NCBI RefSeq assembly: GCF_914484835.1
Contig: NZ_CAJZAR010000062.1
Span: 186,001 to 250,000 of the forward strand
Source of the DNA: Paraburkholderia tropica
Lineage (GTDB): Bacteria > Pseudomonadota > Gammaproteobacteria > Burkholderiales > Burkholderiaceae
Length of the DNA: 64,000 nucleotides
Direction of reading: 5' to 3'
This document shows positions 51,873 through 59,800 of the stretch, one piece after another. The first letter of the stretch is position 1. Each line of letters opens with the position of its first letter. The notes beneath the pieces were generated by a model. That model worked only from the letters and a program-made list of their open reading frames with translations. It was not told the DNA's origin and ran no database searches. The position numbers and the translations under genes are program-made.

Positions 51873-53156
51873 ATGACGATCATGCAGAACGAACCCGTGG
51901 AATTCGAAAGCGATCACGCGAGCCACGCGTGCGAAAGCGCCGTACGAAAACTCGGCGGCACGGAACAGCTTTTCTGGTTGCTCGACCGCCACAGGCCGAC
52001 GCATTTCGTGATGGCCGCGCAGATCGACCGCGTGTTCACCGCCGATGCGTGGCGCGCGGCGCTGCATGCCGTGCAGCAACGTCATGCGTTGCTGGGTACG
52101 CGCATCGTCGGCGACGAGCAGGCGAATCTCGTCTTCCATCGCGATGACGAGGCGCGTATTGCGCTGCGCGTGATTCGAGGCGCGGCATCGGAGTGGCAAG
52201 CGCAGGCGGAGCGCGAATTGCGCGAGCCTTTCGACACGTCGGTGGCGCCGCTCGTGCGCGTGACCGTGTTGCAGGACGAGCGTGCGTCTACGCTGCTGCT
52301 GGCCGCGCATCACTCGGTGCTCGACGGCATGGGCGGCGCGTATGTGATCGAAGATCTGCTGCGCTCGCTCACGGGTGAAGCGCTCGATCGATTGCCCGTC
52401 GTACAACCGCTCGAAACGCTATTGCGCGAGTCCATCGAGCAGGCGGATGCACCACCCGCGCCCACACCCGCGCCGCAAGCGAAGGTGTTCAGGCCCGTTG
52501 GCGCTACGTCGTTGCAGGTGGGCGCGAGCGCGCTCGATCCCGCGCTCACGCAGGCAGTCGTCGAACGCGCACGCATCGAGCAAACAACCGTGCATGGCGC
52601 GCTCGCGGCCGCTGTTCACGAAGCGGGCCGGCGTGTGTCGGATGCGTGGCGCGCGCGGCCGCTGCGCACCGTCACGCCCATCGACGTGCGTGCGCTCGCG
52701 AACGGCGCGGGCACGGCGAACGGCGTCTATATCACGCAGACAATCACCGTCGACGATCATCCCGTTGGCGCGGACTTCTGGGCCGCCGCGCGCGCCATGA
52801 AAGCGCAACTCGCACCGGCGCAGAAGCGCGAAAACGTGGTCACGGAATTGAAGGGACTGGATGCGGTGATGGCGACGAAGCCGTCGGTCGAACATGCGTC
52901 GGGTTTTCTCGCGCACGTGCTCGCGTTCGACGTGCTGCTGTCGAATCTCGGCGATGCGCCGATTCCGACCGGCTACGCGGGATTGAAGCTCGAAGCGCTG
53001 TGGGGGCCGATGGTGTCATCGGGTTTCGCCGACGATCAGGTGATCGGCGTGTGCACGCTCGATGGCGTCCTGCGGCTCACGCACGCGAGTTATGGCGCGC
53101 TGCCGGGACTGCTGGCGGAGATGGAAGCGGTATTGCGCGAGGCCGTCGCGCCGTGA
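51873..53156 (+). CDS. Stand-alone condensation-domain-like acyltransferase
   Basis: A 427-residue protein of the condensation/wax-synthase/PapA superfamily. The active-site motif HHxxxDG is present as AAHHSVLDGMGG (H146, H147, D151), and the N-terminal LGGTEQLFWLLDRHRPTHFVM with the second-lobe segment RPLRTVTPIDVRALANG is typical of free-standing acyl carriers such as PapA5-like enzymes and alcohol acyltransferases. It could move an acyl group onto an alcohol or amine. There is no non-ribosomal peptide or polyketide synthase nearby, so the acyl donor is probably acyl-CoA. No strong ribosome-binding site is visible. A bidirectional terminator follows. Confidence 0.8.
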   Translation: MTIMQNEPVEFESDHASHACESAVRKLGGTEQLFWLLDRHRPTHFVMAAQIDRVFTADAWRAALHAVQQRHALLGTRIVGDEQANLVFHRDDEARIALRVIRGAASEWQAQAERELREPFDTSVAPLVRVTVLQDERASTLLLAAHHSVLDGMGGAYVIEDLLRSLTGEALDRLPVVQPLETLLRESIEQADAPPAPTPAPQAKVFRPVGATSLQVGASALDPALTQAVVERARIEQTTVHGALAAAVHEAGRRVSDAWRARPLRTVTPIDVRALANGAGTANGVYITQTITVDDHPVGADFWAAARAMKAQLAPAQKRENVVTELKGLDAVMATKPSVEHASGFLAHVLAFDVLLSNLGDAPIPTGYAGLKLEALWGPMVSSGFADDQVIGVCTLDGVLRLTHASYGALPGLLAEMEAVLREAVAP

Positions 53157-53171
53157 GGCATTGACGGCCCG

Positions 53172-53204
53172 AAAAACGCGGCGCGCAACCCACACGCGCC
53201 GCGT
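53172..53204 (-). terminator. Hairpin terminator between acyltransferase and BON genes
   Basis: ACGCGGCGCG (53176-53185) pairs perfectly with CGCGCCGCGT (53195-53204). The A-run at 53172-53176 is a T-run on the minus strand, serving the BON-domain gene. Confidence 0.75.
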
Positions 53205-53213
53205 GGCACGCCA

Positions 53214-53579
53214 TCAGGGCGTTTCGTACGTCATCAGCTTGCTGGCGACCGTCTGCACGCCCGCGACTTTCGATGCGGTGTCCTGAGCAATCTGATCCTG
53301 CGATTGATCGAGGATCGTGCCGGCCAGCACGACCTTGCCGGTGCGCGCCTTGGCGAACACGGCGATGTCGGTGTCGTTGAGCGCCTTCGTGGCGTAGATC
53401 GCCTCGCGGACCTTCTTCGCGAGCGCCTTGTTGGCGGCTCGGTCGGCCTTCATTTCGGCGCGGACCTGTTCCTTGGTGAGCGCCGGAGCATCGGCGGCGG
53501 GCGCGGCGGTCTGGGCGAACGCGGCGGAGGAGAGCAGTACGGCGAAGGCTGCCGTGAGAGCCTTGGAGCGAAGCGTCAT
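53214..53579 (-). CDS. Periplasmic BON-domain protein
   Basis: A 121-residue exported protein. Signal peptide MTLRSKALTAAFAVLLSSAAFAQ, an Ala/Lys-rich spacer with predicted helix (KEQVRAEMKADRAANKALAKK), then one BON domain (VREAIYATKALNDTDIAVFAKARTGKVVLAGTILDQSQDQIAQDTASKVAGVQTVASKLMT). BON domains bind phospholipids or stabilise the envelope (OsmY-like). AGGTGA lies before the ATG at 53579. No partner gene is adjacent. Confidence 0.87.
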   Translation of the reverse strand: MTLRSKALTAAFAVLLSSAAFAQTAAPAADAPALTKEQVRAEMKADRAANKALAKKVREAIYATKALNDTDIAVFAKARTGKVVLAGTILDQSQDQIAQDTASKVAGVQTVASKLMTYETP

Positions 53580-53896
53580 GAAATCACCTGTTGAAGTTTG
53601 GAGGAAGAACGTGGAGCCGGGACGCGTTATGTTGTCTTGCCCTGCTTGCGAAAAGCATAGACCGCGCGCGCGCATGCATCCATCAGACCTTCGGTGTTCA
53701 TCTCCTATACGAAAGGAAACTGCGGGGCATACCTCGGGTTATCGGCGCGACGCCGCGCGATACGGAACGAAAGGCGGAAAGGGAAGCGAATGCGAATAGA
53801 AGCGCCCATGCAGGCGCGCGCCGTCTCACACTGTGAGCAGCACACGGGAATCGAAAGGGTATGAAGCAGGCAATCGGCGGAACGAGCGCCGTCACG

Positions 53897-54280
53897 TCAC
53901 GATGCAAGCGCTGCGTTCACGGCCGCAGTCAGATCGTCGACACTGACCGGTTTGATGAGAAACGCGCTCGCGCCCAGCGCCAGCGCGCGCTGGTGCAATT
54001 CGGGCATCGGATAAGCGGTGATGAAGAGAGTCGGGATCGCGAGCTTCGCGTCGATCAGGCGCGCGAACATGTCCACGCCGCTCATGCCCGGCATCTGCAC
54101 ATCGGAAATGATGCAGGCGGGACGCGCGCGCACGACGGCGCTCAACAGCTCCGCGCCGGATTCGAATGTCACGACTTCGTAATCGAGCGACCTCAAGAGG
54201 CTCGACAAGCCCGAGCGGACCGACGCGTCGTCGTCGACCACCCAGATCACTGTTGGCGTACACAAAACTGTCTCTCCCAT
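53897..54280 (-). CDS. REC-only (single-domain) response regulator
   Basis: A 127-residue receiver domain with no output domain. Acidic pocket VVDDDAS, phospho-acceptor D60 (ACIISDVQMPGMSG), Thr switch in LFITAYP and Lys in FLIKPVSVDD. The sequence is of the FixJ-receiver type. Such proteins act as phosphate shuttles or sinks in relays. It is divergent from the XRE-cupin gene and paralogous to the REC protein at 63602; both flank the big kinase. Confidence 0.92.
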   Translation of the reverse strand: MGETVLCTPTVIWVVDDDASVRSGLSSLLRSLDYEVVTFESGAELLSAVVRARPACIISDVQMPGMSGVDMFARLIDAKLAIPTLFITAYPMPELHQRALALGASAFLIKPVSVDDLTAAVNAALAS

Positions 54281-54357
54281 GGCGTGCCGGAGGGCGGAAC
54301 GGCTGATCCGTCGCGTGTACGCGGTTCAAGCTTACCTGACGGGAAAAAGCCCCGAAA

Positions 54358-54373
54358 CCATACGGACGTATAT
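54358..54373. promoter_or_regulatory. Dyad CATACG-GA-CGTATATG (TATACGTCCGTAT on minus strand)
   Basis: ATACG and CGTAT arms with a GA spacer lie 80 bp upstream of the REC-only gene and 235 bp upstream of the XRE-cupin gene. The 13 bases 54360-54372 are the exact reverse complement of 42465-42477 in front of the orphan OmpR-type gene. The rest of the 54281-54607 gap shows no gene. Confidence 0.5.
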
Positions 54374-54607
54374 GTAGGGTTCGCCGCAATGAGCCGCTAT
54401 TATTCCACGCAGGTCAAAAGCCCTCGAATACGGCAAGGAATCAAACTGGCCGCCCACGCGAACTTCGCCGGATCGGCGTCGCCGGGCGAGCCCTGCTTGC
54501 CGCTCATTCATTACAAAATCAATTCGAATCTATTTCATAGGCATTTCTCCGTGCCTTGTCGCGTCGCTGCGTGCCGCGCGGCGCGAGGCATTGCGGTGGA
54601 GTGGAAT

Positions 54608-55339
54608 ATGGTCCAAATCGACAGCGAACGTGACGAGCGCGGCCTCGCGACGGCGAGCGGCGCGACGGCGCACGCACGCGATATTGGCGCGTCTGCATCT
54701 GCATCTATGTCCGCTACCGTTCCCGCGCCCGACGATGCGATCGCGCAGGAAGAAGCGAAGATCTGCGCGCGCCTCAAGGCGCTGCGGCTCGCGCGGCGCA
54801 TCGATCTGAAAACGCTCGCGGCATTGTCGGGCTTCACGGAAGATCAGCTGCGCAGCATGGAAAGCGGCGTGCGTGCGCCGCCGTTCGCGTCGCTGGCGCG
54901 GCTCGGGCGCTGCCTTGGCGAAGACCTCAGTTATTTCTTCGTCGACCGTTCGCCCGCGCAAACGCAGCAAGCCGACCGGCGCATGTCGATCGTGCGTAAT
55001 GACGAGCGCAAGCCGGTCGCCAGGGACGATGCCGCATTGGGATTCGAATACGCGACGCTCGCGCATCATATGGCGCGCAAGCGCATGGAGCCGCTGTATT
55101 TTTCGTTCTCGGCGCACGCGCAGCATGATTATTTTTTCGAGCATCCGGGCGAGGAATTCGTGTTCGTGCTCGAAGGGCAACTCGATTTCGAAATCGTGAT
55201 CGACAAGGACGTAAAGACGATCCGTCTCGAACAGGGCGACAGTTTCTATTTCGATTCGGCGTTGCCGCATCGCTGCTTCGCCGCGGGCGCCGACGCCAAG
55301 GCGCTGATGGTCGTGGTGAATCAGGAGGACAAGCGGTGA
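54608..55339 (+). CDS. XRE-family regulator with cupin domain
   Basis: A 243-residue regulator. A low-complexity Ala/Ser N-terminus precedes the HTH (about 45-110: ICARLKALRLARRIDLKTLAALSGFTEDQLRSMESGVRAPPFASLARLGRCLG). A C-terminal cupin (about 150-240) includes HPGEEFVFVLEGQLDFEI, then LEQGDSFYFDSALPHRCFAAG. This resembles PuuR-type regulators. GGAG precedes the ATG at 54608; the frame is open much further upstream but without coding character. Its stop overlaps the next gene's GTG (GTGA), so it is translationally coupled to the FixJ-type regulator. Confidence 0.88.
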   Translation: MVQIDSERDERGLATASGATAHARDIGASASASMSATVPAPDDAIAQEEAKICARLKALRLARRIDLKTLAALSGFTEDQLRSMESGVRAPPFASLARLGRCLGEDLSYFFVDRSPAQTQQADRRMSIVRNDERKPVARDDAALGFEYATLAHHMARKRMEPLYFSFSAHAQHDYFFEHPGEEFVFVLEGQLDFEIVIDKDVKTIRLEQGDSFYFDSALPHRCFAAGADAKALMVVVNQEDKR

Positions 55340-56052
55340 GCCACGTGCAGCCCGAGGCGTCGGCGGCGGTCTTCATCGTCGACGACGACGACAGCTTGCG
55401 CAAGGCGCTCACGAGTCTGCTGGAATCGGTGGGCTTTCGGGTCGCGGCGTTTGCTTCGACGAGCGCGTTTCGCGCGCATGCGAAAGCCGATGTGCCGAGC
55501 TGTCTGATTCTCGACGTGCGTCTAAAAGGCGAAAGCGGGCTGGAATTCCAGCAATGGGCCGCGGCGAATGCGCTTCATATGCCGATCATTTTCATGACCG
55601 GTTATGGCGACGTCGAAATGTCGGTGCGCGCGATGAAAAGCGGCGCGGTGAATTTTCTCGCCAAGCCGTTTCGCGAGCAGGACATGATCGAGGCCGTGAC
55701 CGAGGCGCTGGAGCGCGATTCAGCGCGCCGCAAGGCGCAAACGTTGGCTAGCACGCTGCGCGAGCAGTTTTCGACGCTGACGCCGCGTGAACGCGACATC
55801 GCCGTGCTGGTCGCGGCGGGCAACATGAACAAGGCGACGGCGAGCCAGCTCGAACTCAGCGAAATGACCGTGAAGATTTACCGGGCGCGCGCGATGAAGA
55901 AGCTCGCCGCGCGCACGACTGCCGAGCTGGTGCGCAAGGTCCGCGCGCTGCAACTGGAAGGCGCAGGCGCCGGCCGATTTGAAGGCAGGATCGAAGCAAA
56001 AAGCGAAGCAAAGAGCGAAGGTGAAGTAGACGGCGCAGCATGGCCGCCGTAA
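55336..56052 (+). CDS. FixJ-type response regulator with charged tail
   Basis: A 238-residue regulator starting at a GTG that overlaps the previous stop. Receiver: FIVDDDDSLRKAL, D60 in CLILDVRLKGESGLEFQ, FMTGYGDVEMSVRAM and FLAKPF. The HTH (about 148-205) is LTPRERDIAVLVAAGNMNKATASQLELSEMTVKIYRARAMKKL; it departs from the usual VxxGxxNKxIA pattern (NMNKATA). The C-terminal 30 residues repeat acidic/basic EAKSE units and lie outside the fold. Paralogous to the genes at 44207 and 56176. Confidence 0.9.
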   Translation: MSHVQPEASAAVFIVDDDDSLRKALTSLLESVGFRVAAFASTSAFRAHAKADVPSCLILDVRLKGESGLEFQQWAAANALHMPIIFMTGYGDVEMSVRAMKSGAVNFLAKPFREQDMIEAVTEALERDSARRKAQTLASTLREQFSTLTPRERDIAVLVAAGNMNKATASQLELSEMTVKIYRARAMKKLAARTTAELVRKVRALQLEGAGAGRFEGRIEAKSEAKSEGEVDGAAWPP

Positions 56053-56175
56053 CGAGCACGCCAGCAAGCGGCATCGTCATAACAAGAACAGTACACCGGT
56101 AACGGAATTGGCCAACCTGCGCTGGCGTCGGGGCGTCGGGGTCAGGCATCGTGCAGGGCTGCATGGGGAACATCG

Positions 56176-56832
56176 ATGGAGAACAACGCTTATCACGCCG
56201 CGCCGAAGGTCGACGACGCGGTGGTCTACGTGATCGACGACGACGAGTCGATCTGCGCGGCGCTTTCGAGCCTGCTGCGTTCGTCGGGCTTCAGCGTCCA
56301 GACCTTCACGCGTATCGAGGAATTTCTTTCGGCGCCGCGTTCGGACGCGCCGAGCTGCCTGCTGCTCGACGTGCGTCTGCGCGGCGAGAGCGGGCTCACG
56401 TTTCAGCAGAGCGCGCGTCAGCATCAGGTCGATATGCCGATCATCTTCATGACCGCGCACGGCGACATCGAAATGTCGGTGCGTGCGATGAAGGCGGGCG
56501 CGCTCGACTTCCTCACCAAGCCGGTGCGCGACCAGCGCGTGATCGATGCGGTCTCGACCGCCATCGGCCGTCACGCGGCATGGCTCGAACGCAGCCGCTC
56601 CGAGGCTTCGCTGCGCGCGCGTTACGACCTGCTGACCGCGCGCGAGCGCGAGGTGGTGTCGTATGTCGTCGAAGGTCTGCTGAACAAGCAGATCGCCGGT
56701 GAATTGAACCTCAGCGAAATCACCATCAAGATCCATCGCAGTTCGGCGATGCGCAAGCTCGAAGCGCAATCGGTCGCCGACCTCGTGCGCAAGATGGAAG
56801 TCATCAGCGCGGCGGCGCAGGCACGCTTTTGA
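56176..56832 (+). CDS. FixJ-type response regulator, cognate to the large kinase
   Basis: A 218-residue regulator. Receiver: YVIDDDESICAAL, D65 in CLLLDVRLRGESGLTFQ, FMTAHGDIEMSVRAM and FLTKPV. HTH (about 150-208): LTAREREVVSYVVEGLLNKQIAGELNLSEITIKIHRSSAMRKL. It ends 11 bp before the ATG of the 2017-residue kinase, and its last codons contain that gene's upstream region; co-translation is likely. It is therefore the best candidate partner for that kinase. Confidence 0.92.
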   Translation: MENNAYHAAPKVDDAVVYVIDDDESICAALSSLLRSSGFSVQTFTRIEEFLSAPRSDAPSCLLLDVRLRGESGLTFQQSARQHQVDMPIIFMTAHGDIEMSVRAMKAGALDFLTKPVRDQRVIDAVSTAIGRHAAWLERSRSEASLRARYDLLTAREREVVSYVVEGLLNKQIAGELNLSEITIKIHRSSAMRKLEAQSVADLVRKMEVISAAAQARF

Positions 56833-56843
56833 CGGAGACTTTT

Positions 56844-59800
56844 ATGGCCGTACTGGCGCAGCGGCTGGCGAGCAACGAGATTCCGGGTTGGGAAGCCACG
56901 GGCGCGGCGGATGCCTACGGGCGCGTGATCGGCGCGGAGCTGCTGCAGCGCGACGACGATCTGAGCACCTGGCGCGCCATCGCCGAAGGCTGCGAGCAGC
57001 CGCTGTTCGTGAAGGTGCCGACGGCGGAGGCGGCTTCGCGCGGCTTGCTCGCGGCGTTCGAAAAGGAATACAGCCTGCGCGAGGCGATCGATCCCGAATG
57101 GGGGCTGTGTCCGCGCGAACTGTTTCGCAACGGCGGCCAGTTTCTGCTGACGCTGCAGCATTGCGAGGCCGTGCCGCTGGGCAGCGACATCGCGCACGCC
57201 CGCTCGTTGCGGCAGTTTCTTTCGCTGGCCGTGTCGCTGTCCGCCGCGCTCAAGAACATGCACGCGCAGGGGCTCGTGCATAACAATCTGAGTCCGGCGA
57301 ATCTGTTCGCGGGCAGCGATTCGCGCGTCTGGGTCACGGGATTCGGACATGCGTCGAGCACCTTCGGCCTCGGCGTGCCCGGCGGCGTGGTGGCGATGAG
57401 CCGCCTGCCGTATCTCGCGCCCGAGCGCACCAGCACGGCGAGCCAGCATAGCGATCCGCGCAGCGACCTCTATGCGCTCGGCGTGCTGCTTTATCAGCTG
57501 CTGTCCGGGCACATGCCGTACGAGGCGCGCGAGCGCGAGGAATGGGTGTATTCGCATCTCGTCAGCACGCCGAGGCCGCTGCGCAACAGCGTGCCCGACC
57601 TGCGTCCGCAGATCGAATTCGTCATCAGCAAGCTGCTCGCCAAGGCCGCCGACGACCGCTATCAAACCGCCGCGGGCGTGGAAGCCGATCTGCAATTGTG
57701 TCTCGAGGAATTGACGCAAGGCGTGGAGATTTCACCCGCTTCGCTCGGGCGCGGCGACCGCAAATCGCGCGCGGTGTTTCCGGTGCGCACCTATGGACGC
57801 CAGCGCGAACTGGAGCAACTGCATAGCGCGCTCGAACGCGTGCGCAAGACCGGCGACGCGATGGCGGTGATCGTCGAAGGCGAGCCGGGCGTCGGCAAGA
57901 CCTTTTTTATCGACGAATTCAAGCGCAATATCGGCGCGGCGGGCGTGCATTTCACGCTGGGTAAATTTGATCAGTACAACGACAATATTCCCTATGCGGC
58001 CTTCGTGCAGGTATTGCGCGGACTCGTGCGGCCGCTGCTGCGCAAGTCGGGGCCGGAAATCGCGCTCTGGCGCGCGCGTTTCGAGGACGCGGTCGGCAAG
58101 AGCGGCCAACTGATCGTCAATCTGGTGCCGGAGATCGGCGCCATCGTCGGGCCGCAGCCGCTTTGCGCGGCGCTGCCGCCGCAGGAAGCCACCAATCGTT
58201 TTCTGCTGGTGGTGAAGCGCTTTCTCATGCTGTTCTCGGACAAGCAGCGCCCGCTCGTGCTGTTTCTCGACGACGTGCAATGGCTCGATTCCGGCACGCT
58301 CGAAATCATCGACGGCTTGTCGTCCGATGCGGAGCTGCGCAATCTGCTGCTGGTGCTCGCGCATCGCAGCATCGAACTGGGCCGCTCGCGCGTGGCGAGC
58401 GAGCGGCTCAACAGCATTCTGTTTGGCCGCAAGGTGACGGAGCGCATCGGGCTGCGTCCGCTTGGTCTGCCCGACGTCGTGAGCCTGATCGCCGAAGCGC
58501 TCGACGAAGGGCCGGGCGTGGTTGCGCCGCTCGCGTCGGTGATCTTCGAAAAGAGCGGCGGCAATCCGTTCTTCACGATTGAATTCCTGCGCGAGCTGAT
58601 TCAGGAGCGCCTGATCGTCTCGGACGTGTTCCGCGTGGGCTGGACGTGGGACATCGATCGCATTCGCGACAAGGGCTACACGGGCAATGTCGTCGATCTG
58701 CTGACGATCCGCCTCACGCGTCTGAACGAAGACACCAAGCGCGTGCTGTCGATCTTCGCTTGCCTTGGCGGCACGGCGCGCGTGGGCGCGCTCGCGCGGG
58801 TGCTCGGGCTGGAAAGCGGCCAGGTGCTCGCGACGATGCGCGAGGCGGAGTCGGCGGGCCTCGTCACGCGCAAGGGCGACGCGTATCGCTTCGTGCACGA
58901 CCGCGTGCAGGAGGCGTCGTACGCGATGCTCGGCGAGGCCGCGCGCGAAGCGGCGCACGCGCAGATCGGCACGCGCCTGCTCTCGGCCATGTCCGCCGCG
59001 CCCGCGACCGCCGACGTGTTCGAGGCCGTGGGCCATCTGAATCGCTCGCAGCGGCGGCTGTCGTCGGCCGACCGCGCACGCCTCGCGGAACTCGATGTGA
59101 TCGCGGGCAACGCCGCGAAGGCGGCGGCCGCGTGGAGTTCGGCGCGCGAGTATTTCGCGCAGGCCGAAAAACTCATCGTGCAATACGGCGTGCGCGGCGC
59201 GAGCCTCGACGTGTTCAAGCTGCATCTCGATCTCGCGGAGTGCGAGTATCTGACCGGCGACTTCAACCGCGCGATCGATACGGCGCGCACGGCGCGCGGC
59301 TATGCGGCGAATCTGCTCGAACGCGCGAGCGCGATGCGCATGGAGATCCGCATCCATCAGGCGGCGGGCGATTACCGGTTGGCGGTCGAAACGACTTTTC
59401 ACGCGCTCGCCTTGCTCGACGTGGACGTGCGAAACGAAGCGCTCGACGACGCCACCGTGCAGCAGCAAATCGCGCTGATGCGCGAACAGTGCCGCGCGCA
59501 GCCGATGCGCGAACTGCTGATGCGCGGCTGCGTGCAGGACCCCATGCACGAGGCCGTGATCGGTCTCATCATCGACGCGATTCCGAGTGCGTATATCGGC
59601 GTGTCGAATCTGTTTCCGCTGCTCGTGCTCAAGGCCACCGAGCTGTGTCTCGCGCACGGCAATACGCGTCTTTCGGGCTATGTGTATGCCATTTTCGCGC
59701 TGCTGCTCGTGGGCAGCGCGCGCGATTTCGATCTCGCGTTGCAGTTCTCCGAACTCTCGCTCGAAGTCAACGAGCGCTATGGCGAGGCGCGCCTGAACGG

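Noticed and set aside
53861..54607. N-terminal extension of the XRE-cupin frame
   Set aside because: It overlaps the REC-only gene on the other strand and crosses the regulatory region; protein-like sequence begins only at 54608.
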